Source of the DNA: Methylotenera sp.
GTDB lineage: Bacteria > Pseudomonadota > Gammaproteobacteria > Burkholderiales > Methylophilaceae
Length of the DNA: 64,000 nucleotides
Direction of reading: 5' to 3'
NCBI RefSeq assembly: GCF_029945535.1
Contig: NZ_JAQSCU010000010.1
Location: forward strand, 195,290 to 259,289
Of this stretch, positions 36,700 through 45,555 are shown piece by piece (the stretch's first letter is position 1; every line of letters starts with the position of its first letter). A model generated the notes under the pieces. It was not told the origin of the DNA. It was given only the letters and a program-made list of their open reading frames with translations, and did no database searches. The translations under genes and the position numbers were made by a program.

Positions 36700-37386
36700 T
36701 TAAGTCGCGGCGAGCCTGTAACCTATGCCAGCTTCGGTCAATATATAACGCGGTGTAGCAGGGCTTTTCTCAAGTCGGGCACGTAATCGCCCCATATGGA
36801 TACGCAAATAATGCGTGTCATCTACATATTCGGCGCCCCAAACTTCGGTCAATAGCTGGCGATGTGTGAATGCCTTGCCTGGCTTCGTCACCAATATGAA
36901 CAGCAATTTAAACTCGATTGGGGTTAAATGCACCGGCTGCTGATTTAATAACACCGTGGAATTGACAGTATCTATTGTTAACTCATCTACGTGATATACA
37001 TCGTCACGCAATGACATCATCGCCGTGCGTTTGAGCGCTACTTTAACTCTGGCGAGAAGCTCATTCACGCCAAAAGGTTTGGCTAAATAATCATCAGCGC
37101 CATCGTTAAAGCAGTCTACTTTTTCTTGCTCTGCTTGGCGTGCAGAGAGCACCAGTATTGGAATATCTGAATTCAGGCGCACGTATGCAATCACCTCTCG
37201 ACCATCACCATCAGGCAGATTCAAATCTAGTATCACTAAGGCAGGTTTGTTTGCATCAAATAAACGCTTACCCTCTGCAATGGTATGCGCACACAAGGTG
37301 TGATAGCCATTAGCTTTCAAGCTGGATTGCAGAAATTGACTGATCTGCAAATCATCTTCAACCACTAGAATATGATTATTGGACAT
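36700..37386 (-). CDS. kdpE: KdpE-type response regulator
   Basis: A 228-residue OmpR/KdpE-family regulator. The start at 37386 (MSNNHILVV) is chosen over 37413 because the extension adds 9 residues inside kdpD. Receiver domain: ILVVEDDLQ near residue 5, phospho-acceptor Asp in LVILDLNLPDGDG near 52, KPFG near 104. DNA-binding winged helix from about residue 128 (LTPIEFKLLFILVTKPGKAF). The ATG overlaps the kdpD stop by 11 bases. Upstream of kup2. Confidence 0.9.
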   Translation of the reverse strand: MSNNHILVVEDDLQISQFLQSSLKANGYHTLCAHTIAEGKRLFDANKPALVILDLNLPDGDGREVIAYVRLNSDIPILVLSARQAEQEKVDCFNDGADDYLAKPFGVNELLARVKVALKRTAMMSLRDDVYHVDELTIDTVNSTVLLNQQPVHLTPIEFKLLFILVTKPGKAFTHRQLLTEVWGAEYVDDTHYLRIHMGRLRARLEKSPATPRYILTEAGIGYRLAAT

Positions 37387-38881
37387 CAACAATACCCAGT
37401 TCTGGCGCGGCAAAGCTTAAGGTGGCGCTAGCACCGCCACCATCTCTATTGCTGAGGGTGAAATTCGCACCGTGCGATTTTGCGATAGCTTGCACAATAG
37501 AAAGACCTAAACCAAAACCTTTAGCTTTGGTCGTCATGAATTTTTTAATGGCTATTGAATCCATGCCTTCAGTGAAGCCATTGCCACGGTCTTTTACGCT
37601 TATATTCACCATGTTATCCATTTTACTGACTTCAATTAGTATCGGCTCATCACTTGTATGTGCCTGCTTCGCGTTATCAATCAAATTGACCAAAGCCTGC
37701 GTTAATAGGTTTACATTGCCTTTGATTAACAACTCAGGTTCATTCATCGTGACTTTAATATTGAGCGTTTCCCCGCGGTTTTGATATAACGCCATCACTA
37801 TTCCAATGAGTTCTTCTGGCGATTGCCAGTCCAAAGGAATAGGCGTTGCCGAATGTGACTCTAAGCGAATAAGCGAAAGAATGTTCTCGGTAGTATTTGC
37901 CAAATATCGAGTTTGAGAAGTAATTAGTGTGGTTAATTGTGCTGCTTGTTCCGCATTCAAGTTAGCTTGATGCAAGGTCGTTGCAGCGCCTAATATTGAC
38001 GTGAGCGGTGTGCGCATATCGTGAGAAATAGAGGCCAACAGCGCGTTCTGAATCGCCTCTTCTTGAGTAGCCAATTCTGCAAGTTGGGCTTTTTCACTAT
38101 TAATGAGTCGTTGATACGCTTGCGAAATTTGATCCACACACGATTTTATGGCCGTATAAGTTTCTATGCTTTCCTCATCATCAACTTTATCAACCACTAA
38201 AATTGGGTCAGCGCTTGGTAAGCGGTTGAAAGGTAGCAACCATTGTTTTGATTGCGTGATAGATTCAGTCCAGTAGTCCGTGTAAGGGCTAATCGGTTTA
38301 CCATTCTCTGAAACCCAGTTCAATAAGCGCTTATCAGGCGTTTGTACCGCATCAGATTGAATGCTGAGGCTATAACTATATTTTGACTCTGCTGAATTTG
38401 CTGGCTGAGTTATCGCGATAGCGAATGGCTTATTAAACTCTTTTTGCAGTAATGAGCAGGTATCCAACAACAGATTGTCAATATTGTTGGCTAGTGCCAA
38501 ACGCTCTGCAAGCGCCCTGGCAAACTCTGCTCGTTGCGCATTAATAAGTGCTTGCTGAGATTGAAGTTTGAGTTGTTTAACCAGCGAGGTGATGACGGTG
38601 GAAACGATAAGAAAACAAACTAAACTAGTCCACGACTCAGCATGCGCAACTTCAAAGGTATAACGCGGCTCGGTGAAAAAGTAGTTAATCGTCAAGAAGG
38701 CTAGAAACGCAGTACTTAAAGCGACAAAGAACTCACAAAAATAAGCCGCTGTAACCACTACCAGCAAATTTAACAGTGTGACCCCAGTAATCCCCAAAGA
38801 GGCGAAAAAGTTGTAATTAAAAGCCGTCACTATCGCCAATAAAACAAGCATACTCAATAACTGTAAACTCTGTTTTTGCAT
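37376..38881 (-). CDS. KdpD-like sensor kinase lacking the cytoplasmic KdpD/Usp N-terminus
   Basis: A 501-residue histidine kinase. It opens directly with the four-helix DUF4118 membrane domain (residues about 8-115), which in E. coli KdpD is in the middle of the protein. A GAF-like region (140-270) follows, then HisKA with SISHDMRTPLTSILGAATTL near 283 and an HATPase domain ending GFGLGLSIVQAIAKSHGANF. The 390-residue N-terminal KdpD and Usp domains are absent. It pairs with kdpE in one operon. No kdpFABC lies in the window, so kup2 is the candidate target. Confidence 0.88.
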   Translation of the reverse strand: MQKQSLQLLSMLVLLAIVTAFNYNFFASLGITGVTLLNLLVVVTAAYFCEFFVALSTAFLAFLTINYFFTEPRYTFEVAHAESWTSLVCFLIVSTVITSLVKQLKLQSQQALINAQRAEFARALAERLALANNIDNLLLDTCSLLQKEFNKPFAIAITQPANSAESKYSYSLSIQSDAVQTPDKRLLNWVSENGKPISPYTDYWTESITQSKQWLLPFNRLPSADPILVVDKVDDEESIETYTAIKSCVDQISQAYQRLINSEKAQLAELATQEEAIQNALLASISHDMRTPLTSILGAATTLHQANLNAEQAAQLTTLITSQTRYLANTTENILSLIRLESHSATPIPLDWQSPEELIGIVMALYQNRGETLNIKVTMNEPELLIKGNVNLLTQALVNLIDNAKQAHTSDEPILIEVSKMDNMVNISVKDRGNGFTEGMDSIAIKKFMTTKAKGFGLGLSIVQAIAKSHGANFTLSNRDGGGASATLSFAAPELGIVDVQ

Positions 38882-38974
38882 TTTGAAACTCCTAGCGCAT
38901 ACAATAAATCAGAGTTTACGGTTTAGATATATCAATCGCATAAATATTTAGAGATTGGTTTTCTGTAATTGATT

Positions 38975-39556
38975 TTATGTGTTTTTGATTTGCTCAAATA
39001 GCGCATCTGTAATATCGTCGGCTTCATACGAATACTTAGTTGAACCAACTAGTGCATCGTCAAATGCTTCTATGGCAAATAAAACTAAAGACCGAGCTAG
39101 ATCTCTATCTACTTTTTCAGATGGAACTACGAGACAGTCATTTTCTCTTTGAAAATATAGGGCATTTTCTCTAATTTGAACAAATCCGGCATTTTGAGCC
39201 ATGCTCATGATCCGCTCAAGTTCGTCCTTACCAAGAGCATTTTCTAAGCGCTTTCCCATTGGAACGGTTGGCATTGCTGCAATCTGATGTTTGATCTTAT
39301 GATTTCTAAACATATTTCGGCCGTTTTTCTCTGGATGTGTACCATCGGTGAATAAGCCAATGTGAGCTTTGGCTACTTCTTCACATGCTGTAATACTTAA
39401 AAACGCCGAACTTGGATAGCTACCCCCTAAATATAGCGATGATGAATCTTGAATCAACATAACTATATGATCAATTGCCTTATTAAGTTCGTCAACGCTT
39501 CGGATCAGATTTGCATCTGTTCTTGCAATGCCTTGAATTAGTTCAAATACTTCCAC
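38975..39556 (-). CDS. AbiV-family protein (putative abortive infection)
   Basis: A 193-residue protein matching the AbiV pattern: a helical N-terminus with LIRSVDELNKAIDHIVMLI, then SSAFLSITACEEVAKAHIGLF near residue 50, whose EE-aKa motif is the family signature, and a basic segment FRNHKIKHQ near 82. The prototype from Lactococcus blocks phage late translation. In proteobacteria the family is widespread but little tested. It lies between rbgA and kdpD, without an obvious partner. The identification is by motif memory. Confidence 0.72.
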   Translation of the reverse strand: MEVFELIQGIARTDANLIRSVDELNKAIDHIVMLIQDSSSLYLGGSYPSSAFLSITACEEVAKAHIGLFTDGTHPEKNGRNMFRNHKIKHQIAAMPTVPMGKRLENALGKDELERIMSMAQNAGFVQIRENALYFQRENDCLVVPSEKVDRDLARSLVLFAIEAFDDALVGSTKYSYEADDITDALFEQIKNT

Positions 39557-39606
39557 GATCCAATCTCAATTTACAGATATTAGGAATTATCTGTTTGTTA
39601 ACAGGC

Positions 39607-40551
39607 TTAACTAGCCTCATTCTCGTCCACCTCAGAAGCCGTATCCTCAATAACATTCGGCAAGCTTGCCTGCATCATTTCGCTACGGCTTAACGGCGTT
39701 TCTAAGCTAATTCTGCCTATCGCGCCGCTGCGGTAATCGGTGAGAAAAGCGACTGCGGTTTTTTCCATATCCCATAAGCCATCGTGGCGTTTGTATGAGC
39801 GACGTCTGGCGATGGCTTCGAGCAAATCTACGCCATCCATTTTTAGCACATCTAAGAAGCCACCTTCTTGTTTCATGGTGTCTAGTTTGTAGCGTGCATT
39901 CACCAGAGCTGGATAGCTTTTAAGTAGGTTGTTGGCTAAGAAAATCGCAACATCTTCATCAATCACCGCATTACGACCAATCGCATGGCTGGCGGCTAGC
40001 ATGTAGCCGTCGCTTTCATATTGGATTTTTGGCCACATCATCCCTGGTGTGTCGGTAATGCTCATGGTTTCGCTAATGTCGAAGCGTTGCTGGCTTTTAG
40101 TCACAGCAGGTTCGTCGCCTACTTTAGCTACGCGGCGGTTGAGCAGGGCGTTCATCAGCGTTGACTTGCCAACGTTAGGAATGCCCATAATCATCATGCG
40201 CAATGGCTTTAAATGTGTGCCACGGTGTGGTGTAAGTGCTAAACAATGCTTCAAAATTTTATTGGCTTCACCCGGTTTTTTGCATGAAAGCGCAACGGCC
40301 TTAGTGTTGGGTTGGCGGTTAAAGTAATTCAGCCAAGCTTCAGTCGCTTTAGGATCTGCCAAGTCAGATTTATTGAGTATTTTTAAATTAGGGCGCTGTC
40401 TGAACAAGCGCATTTCGTTAATCACGGGGTTATGGCTCGCTTCAGGCACGCGCGCATCCAGCACCTCAATCACAATGTCCATAAACTCCATTGTTTCTTC
40501 GGCTTTTTTGCGTGCTTGGGTCATGTGACCCGGATACCATTGAATTGCCAT
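39607..40551 (-). CDS. ylqF: Ribosome biogenesis GTPase YlqF/RbgA
   Basis: A 314-residue circularly permuted GTPase for 50S assembly. Motifs occur in permuted order G4-G5-G1-G2-G3: NKSDLADP near residue 59, then GIPNVGKSTLMNALL near 119, then DTPGMMWP near 166. The opening WYPGHMTQARKKAEE is the family's N-terminal signature, and a C-terminal RNA-binding ANTAR-like region covers about 220-300. The C-terminus is acidic. It is upstream of the AbiV-like gene, 50 bases away on the same strand. Confidence 0.93.
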   Translation of the reverse strand: MAIQWYPGHMTQARKKAEETMEFMDIVIEVLDARVPEASHNPVINEMRLFRQRPNLKILNKSDLADPKATEAWLNYFNRQPNTKAVALSCKKPGEANKILKHCLALTPHRGTHLKPLRMMIMGIPNVGKSTLMNALLNRRVAKVGDEPAVTKSQQRFDISETMSITDTPGMMWPKIQYESDGYMLAASHAIGRNAVIDEDVAIFLANNLLKSYPALVNARYKLDTMKQEGGFLDVLKMDGVDLLEAIARRRSYKRHDGLWDMEKTAVAFLTDYRSGAIGRISLETPLSRSEMMQASLPNVIEDTASEVDENEAS

Positions 40552-40792
40552 TTAATACCTCAAAATCAAAAAATGTTGTCGCAATACTTCGTTGCTCAAT
40601 GATTTTGATTGCTTGCATATAACCCATATGCGGCGCCCTCAAAATCAATTCGCGCCTCGTTTTGCTTAAACATTTTCAATTTTCGAGGCATTAAATATTG
40701 CGTATTACTGCGCATTTTAACATTTAGTATTAATAATCAAGTTTTTATCTTGGTTTATCTTTAGTTCAGCGTTTATGGCTTAAAATACGCAC
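40552..40792. other. 241-base intergenic region between divergent ylqF and methyltransferase genes
   Basis: It must carry promoters for both divergent genes. A few imperfect inverted stretches are visible (GCGCCTCG.. / ..CGAGGC near 40653-40694), but no clear terminator, riboswitch or ORF. Confidence 0.4.
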
Positions 40793-41611
40793 ATGCAAAT
40801 ACCTGAAATAAAACCTAATCAATCCATTGAGCTACTCAAAGCTCTGCATATTCTGACGCGCGACGGTAAGCTCAACCAAGACAGTCGTCGCAAGCTCAAG
40901 CAGGTTTACCATTTGGTGAATTTTATTGAGCCTTTGTTTAATGAGGTTTTGGCGCAAAACCCTAACCCAACCATGGTTGATCATGGCGCAGGTAAGTCAT
41001 ACTTAGGCTTTATTTTGTATGATTTGTTGCTCAAACAGCATGCCGCAGGGCAGGTGGTTGGTATAGAAACTCGCGCAGAGTTGGTTGAAAAGTCACGTCA
41101 GCTTGCAGAAGATTTGCATTTTGAACGCATGGGTTTTCAACATTTAAGTGTGGAAGAATCCATCACCTCTAATACTTTACCAGACACGGTGGATATTGTG
41201 ACTGCGCTGCATGCCTGCAATACCGCTACTGATGATGCGATTCAGTTTGGTTTAAAGAAAAAAGCTAAATATATGGTACTTGTGCCATGCTGTCAGGCGG
41301 AAGTTGCGGAGGTGTTACGTCAGCACAAAAATGAAAGTTTTGGCAAAACGCCTTTAAGTGAAATCTGGCGCCACCCGATTCACACGCGCGAATTTGGCAG
41401 TCAAATCACCAATGTGTTGCGCTGTTTGCAGCTAGAAGCTGCTGGTTATCAATTGACCGTGACGGAACTAGTGGGTTGGGAACATTCCATGAAAAACGAG
41501 CTGATTATTGCTAAATATACCGGTCAGCCGCGCAAAAACGCGCAAGAGCGATTAGAGGCTATATTAAAAGAGCTTAACTTAGAAGCGCTTAAAAGCAGGT
41601 TTCTAGCTTAA
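40793..41611 (+). CDS. SAM-dependent methyltransferase (Methyltransf_32/GSTCD-like)
   Basis: A 272-residue methyltransferase. The SAM-binding glycine-rich loop is MVDHGAGKSYLGFIL near residue 61, followed by VVGIETRAELVEKSRQL and VDIVTALHACNTATDDAI near 131, where the HACNTATD box is characteristic of this family (PF13679-type). MVLVPCCQAEV near 157 may be a metal- or substrate-binding cysteine pair. These proteins are thought to methylate RNA or small molecules, but none is well characterised in bacteria. Convergent with dhaK. Confidence 0.8.
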   Translation: MQIPEIKPNQSIELLKALHILTRDGKLNQDSRRKLKQVYHLVNFIEPLFNEVLAQNPNPTMVDHGAGKSYLGFILYDLLLKQHAAGQVVGIETRAELVEKSRQLAEDLHFERMGFQHLSVEESITSNTLPDTVDIVTALHACNTATDDAIQFGLKKKAKYMVLVPCCQAEVAEVLRQHKNESFGKTPLSEIWRHPIHTREFGSQITNVLRCLQLEAAGYQLTVTELVGWEHSMKNELIIAKYTGQPRKNAQERLEAILKELNLEALKSRFLA

Positions 41612-41628
41612 TCAATTTTTACCTTTGC

Positions 41629-42633
41629 TTATTTCCCCCATCTTAATGCCGCAGTATGCACAGGGCTATCCCAATGCTGTTTGATTTCATCGTCTAATAA
41701 ACATAAGGTGATAGAAGCGCCCGCCATATCTAAGGCTGTGGTGTAATTACCAACGAGTGAACGTGAAATTTCAAGGTTATGCAGGTTGAATAGTTTGGCA
41801 GCGGTGTTGTATATGAGGTAAAGCTCCATTAACGGTGTTGCGCCAAAGCCGTTAACGAGTAGCAAGGCTTCGTGCTTTTTAGAAGGCTGCAAATTTCTTG
41901 TTTTAAAATCCATCAAAATAGCTTCAACACAATCACCGATGATTTCATCTGCTGGGCGCATGGTTTCGCGTCTGCGACCGGGCTCGCCGTGTATACCAAC
42001 GCCCATTTCAATTTCAGTATCGCTAATGTCAAAAGTAGCACGCCCAGCCGCTGGTACTGTGCAGCTAGTGAGTGCTACGCCGATGCTGGCGGTACGATTG
42101 TTAACTTTGTCGCCTAGCGCTTTGCAAGTTTGCAAGTCAGCGCCAGTTTCCGCCAAACTGCCTACACATTTTTCTACAATCACGGTGCCCGCAACGCCGC
42201 GACGCCCCGTGGTGTAAGTGCTATTCACCACCGCACAATCGTCACTTGTGAGCACAGTGGCATGTTCAAAAGGCAACATTTCTGCCGCCATTTCAAAATT
42301 CATCACATCGCCAGCGTAATTTTTAACAATAAATAAAATACCCTTATCTGCATGCACGGCTTCTGCTGCCATCAGCATTTGGTCTGGCGTGGGTGAGGTG
42401 AACACATGACCTGGGCAAGCGGCATCTAACATGCCGTAGCCAATATAGCCTGCGTGCAAAGGTTCATGTCCAGAGCCACCGCCAGAGATAATGGCAACTT
42501 TGTTTTGTGCTTTCTCAGCACGGGTTAGAAAGTTTGGGTCAAGGTGAAGTTCTACCAAATCGTGATGCGCTTTGGCAAATCCAGTGAGGCTTTCAACTAA
42601 GATATTATCAACTTTATTGATGAATTTTTTCAT
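41629..42633 (-). CDS. dhaK: Dihydroxyacetone kinase subunit DhaK
   Basis: A 334-residue substrate-binding subunit of dihydroxyacetone kinase. The start at 42633 (MKKFINKVD) has AAGGAC upstream; the track start at 42657 is less likely. Motifs: SGGGSGHEPLHAGYIGYGML near residue 49, and GVGIHGEPGRRRE near 213 with the His that binds dihydroxyacetone covalently. dhaL lies 103 bases upstream on the same strand. No dhaM gene (phosphoryl carrier of the PTS-dependent system) lies in the window, though the two-subunit split is that of the PTS-type enzyme. It would link free dihydroxyacetone to glycolysis. Confidence 0.93.
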   Translation of the reverse strand: MKKFINKVDNILVESLTGFAKAHHDLVELHLDPNFLTRAEKAQNKVAIISGGGSGHEPLHAGYIGYGMLDAACPGHVFTSPTPDQMLMAAEAVHADKGILFIVKNYAGDVMNFEMAAEMLPFEHATVLTSDDCAVVNSTYTTGRRGVAGTVIVEKCVGSLAETGADLQTCKALGDKVNNRTASIGVALTSCTVPAAGRATFDISDTEIEMGVGIHGEPGRRRETMRPADEIIGDCVEAILMDFKTRNLQPSKKHEALLLVNGFGATPLMELYLIYNTAAKLFNLHNLEISRSLVGNYTTALDMAGASITLCLLDDEIKQHWDSPVHTAALRWGK

Positions 42634-42736
42634 TTTATTGTCCTTGCTTATCATCACTTTGTTACAAAAAACCTCATTTACAAATACGTAAATGTCGGTC
42701 TTTTGCGCCTCGTTATGATTGCGCCCATAAATTTAA

Positions 42737-43363
42737 TTATTTTAAACAGAGTTTACAAACAGTCTCTATCATTAACTGGCAACTCTTAGCGCCAGGGTCT
42801 ATATGTCCAATAGCACGTTCACCTAAGCCTGCAGCACGGCCTTTGGTGGCGATTAGGTCTTTAGTTGAAAGCATGCCTTGTTCGGCGATATTGATGAGTG
42901 TTGCGCATATCAATTTAACGTCGCAGTTTTGTGTGGCTAATAGTACGAATTGATTTGAAACTGGAATAAGCACATCAAGCATGGTTTTTTCACCGAGGCC
43001 AGCTTTGCCTCGCTGAATAATGGCTTGTACGCCGCCAGCAAAGGCTGCGGCTATTTTTAAGTTTGATTCATCGCCATTTTCTTTTAGCACTTTAGCCATG
43101 CTCATGAAGAAACTAGCCAGTAGTGGCCCAGATGCACCGCCGATAGTGCTGAGTAGCTTCATGCCTATTTTATTCAAAGCTTCATCAGGTTTAAGTGATA
43201 CTAAGTCGGCCTGCATTGCAGCAACAGTGGTCGCGCCACGTTTCATATTGATATAGTGGTCACCATCTCCAATTTCACGGTCTAGCGATTCCAATGTGCT
43301 TTCATTGGCTAAAATTGTTTGTTGAATCGCTAGTGCTGCTTCAATGATGAACTCTGTTTTCAT
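42737..43363 (-). CDS. dhaL: Dihydroxyacetone kinase subunit DhaL
   Basis: A 208-residue ADP/ATP-binding subunit. The acidic metal/nucleotide motif is LDREIGDGDHYINMKRG near residue 24, followed by IGGASGPLLASFFMSM near 74 and LGEKTMLDVLIPV near 123; these are standard DhaL motifs. ADP bound here is phosphorylated by DhaM in the PTS-dependent form. It is the first gene of the dhaL-dhaK pair, with dhaK 103 bases downstream. No recognisable regulator (dhaR) or transporter gene is adjacent. Confidence 0.93.
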   Translation of the reverse strand: MKTEFIIEAALAIQQTILANESTLESLDREIGDGDHYINMKRGATTVAAMQADLVSLKPDEALNKIGMKLLSTIGGASGPLLASFFMSMAKVLKENGDESNLKIAAAFAGGVQAIIQRGKAGLGEKTMLDVLIPVSNQFVLLATQNCDVKLICATLINIAEQGMLSTKDLIATKGRAAGLGERAIGHIDPGAKSCQLMIETVCKLCLK

Positions 43364-43487
43364 ATGTAGTTTGTATCAGTAGTTTTAGTGATTAACACTA
43401 TATGGTGATTGAATTAAAGTTGTTAAACTCTACACATGTTAACTTGTCATGACAACCTTACTCACTAAACTCTAATCATTACTATTT

Positions 43488-44843
43488 ATGAGCTTAAAAT
43501 TCCGACTTAATTTATTGATTACGCTTTTATCACTAGCCTTTATTTTGGTAGTAGGTACGATTTTAGTTAACGACACTAGAATTTCTATTCGCGAGCGGGT
43601 AGAGGCGGCAAGTCGTGTGACGGTGCAGTTACTGGATACGGTCATTATAAGCTCAGCACTTAACCCCGAATATGGACCAACGCATAAAGTGTTGCAAAGC
43701 TTTTTGCAGTCGTTAGGGTACGTGCGTAGCAGCCATATTATGCTTTACGATATGCGCGGCAATGTGCTTTACGAATCGCCGGAATCTACTTTTAAAAGTA
43801 ACGTTCACCCACCAGAGTGGTTTGTTAAATTAGTAGCCCCTAAAGCAGAGACTGTAGAACGTAAAATTCGCTATGGGACTTTGGTGGTTTCATCAAGCGC
43901 GGCGGGTTCCATTCGTGAAGCTTGGGCTGGATTTAGTCAATTGATGTGGGTTGGTTTAATCTTTTTTGTACTACTTAATGTATTGGTTTATGCGCTATTG
44001 AGCCATTCCCTAAGACCTGTAAATCGTATTTTGGCATCGATTAACCGCATGGAAAAAGGCGATTTAAGTACGCGATTACCTACTTTTACCTTGCCTGAAT
44101 TTGATCGTATTGGGCATAGTCTCAATCGCATGGCAGAGTCACTGGCCGCGGAACGCCAGTTAGAAGAAAACCGTCAATTAACCCAGCTTATTCAAAGTCA
44201 TATTGAGGATGAGCGTCGAAGTTTAGCCAGAGAACTGCACGATGAGTTAGGGCAATATGTGACGGCAATTAAGACTTTTGCGGTAGCCATTGCCAATAAA
44301 ACCAAAGAAAAATCACCTGATATTTCAAATAATGCGCAAGTGATTGTCTCTGCTGCAAATCAGATTTACGATGGCATGCACAACATCGTCCGTAAACTCC
44401 GTCCAGGTGCGTTGGATAACCTTGGGCTTTCTGAAACACTAAAAGATACAGTGCATTATTGGCAAAATCTTCATCCGGAAATGAAGATTAACCTGAGCTT
44501 GGAGGGTAATCTGGATAAGCTTGGTGAAACGCTGAATATCAATATTTATCGCATCGTGCAAGAAGCCATTAATAATGCGCTTAAACATGCGCAGGCCAGT
44601 ACCATTGATATTAAGTTGGCGGTGTTGGCGGATGTAAGTCATGCTGATGCGGCTAATATCGTACTGACAATTAAAGATAATGGGGTCGGCATGAATATAC
44701 AAACAGTAGACCAAACCCAACATTTTGGTTTGCTAGGCATGCGCGAGCGAGTGCAGGGTTTTCACGGTAGTTTTACTATCACTTCTGAACCGAATCAAGG
44801 AACAACCCTCTACATTAATATACCTCAAGTGTTGCAGGCGTAA
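43488..44843 (+). CDS. Sensor histidine kinase, MoxY/LapD-type periplasmic domain
   Basis: A 451-residue inner-membrane kinase. The N-terminus has a membrane helix (residues 8-27), a periplasmic domain of LapD/MoxY type (28-148) beginning NDTRISIRERVEAASRVTVQ, a second helix (149-172), and a HAMP region with NRMEKGDLSTRLPTF. The catalytic HisKA_3/HATPase part has SLARELHDELGQYVTAIKTF (His near 251) and GLLGMRERVQGFHG. This is the NarL-type partner arrangement with the regulator 50 bases downstream. MoxY controls methanol dehydrogenase in other methylotrophs; that role is only suggested by similarity. Confidence 0.88.
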   Translation: MSLKFRLNLLITLLSLAFILVVGTILVNDTRISIRERVEAASRVTVQLLDTVIISSALNPEYGPTHKVLQSFLQSLGYVRSSHIMLYDMRGNVLYESPESTFKSNVHPPEWFVKLVAPKAETVERKIRYGTLVVSSSAAGSIREAWAGFSQLMWVGLIFFVLLNVLVYALLSHSLRPVNRILASINRMEKGDLSTRLPTFTLPEFDRIGHSLNRMAESLAAERQLEENRQLTQLIQSHIEDERRSLARELHDELGQYVTAIKTFAVAIANKTKEKSPDISNNAQVIVSAANQIYDGMHNIVRKLRPGALDNLGLSETLKDTVHYWQNLHPEMKINLSLEGNLDKLGETLNINIYRIVQEAINNALKHAQASTIDIKLAVLADVSHADAANIVLTIKDNGVGMNIQTVDQTQHFGLLGMRERVQGFHGSFTITSEPNQGTTLYINIPQVLQA

Positions 44844-44893
44844 CCTTTAGGTATTTAAAACTAGGTATTTAAAACACAGACAATGGATAAAAT

Positions 44894-45532
44894 ATGAGCT
44901 TAATCAATGTAATGTTAGTCGATGATCACGCAGTGGTGCGCATGGGATTTAAAATGCTGCTAGAGTCAGACTCTGATATTAAAGTCATTGCCGAAGCTGA
45001 AAGCGGCGAACAGGCCATACAGCGTTTTGTGGAGTTTAAGCCGCACGTGGTGGTGATGGATATTACGATGCCAGGCATAGGCGGTTTGGAAGCGATTGAG
45101 CGTATTCTGGCTAAAGATAGTTCTGCCAAGATTTTGGTGTTGTCTGCACATGAAGATTCAGTGCACCCTAAGCGCGTATTGAATGCTGGCGCGATGGGTT
45201 ATTTGACTAAGCGTAGCGCGGCTGAAGAGATGATTAAAGCGATTCGCGTGGTCGCGACTGGTAAAAAATATTTAGAGGCAAGCGTCGCGCAACAAATGGC
45301 GATACAGCAATTATCGGGCGACCAAAATCCAGTTGATGTGCTGTCGCCGCGTGAGTTTGAGGTATTTATGGCATTGGCAAAAGGTAAAACTACCAATGAA
45401 ATTGCCGAAACTTTATTTTTAAGTCCGCGAACTGTGGGCACGCATCTTTATAATATCAAGCAAAAGCTGAATGCAAATAACTCGGCAGAAATCGCGCTAA
45501 TCGCTATGCGCAGCGGTTTGCTGGATGCTTAA
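44894..45532 (+). CDS. NarL/LuxR-family response regulator
   Basis: A 212-residue regulator with receiver domain (VMLVDDHAVVRMGFKMLLE near residue 6, phospho-acceptor Asp in VVVMDITMPGIGG near 55, KRSA near 98) and C-terminal LuxR helix-turn-helix (LSPREFEVFMALAKGKTTNEIA near 149). It is 50 bases from the upstream histidine kinase gene, so the two form a pair. Targets are unknown; a methanol- or methylamine-oxidation role is possible by analogy with MoxX. Confidence 0.92.
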   Translation: MSLINVMLVDDHAVVRMGFKMLLESDSDIKVIAEAESGEQAIQRFVEFKPHVVVMDITMPGIGGLEAIERILAKDSSAKILVLSAHEDSVHPKRVLNAGAMGYLTKRSAAEEMIKAIRVVATGKKYLEASVAQQMAIQQLSGDQNPVDVLSPREFEVFMALAKGKTTNEIAETLFLSPRTVGTHLYNIKQKLNANNSAEIALIAMRSGLLDA

Positions 45533-45555
45533 AGTTGCAGCCTAATGTTGGTGAC

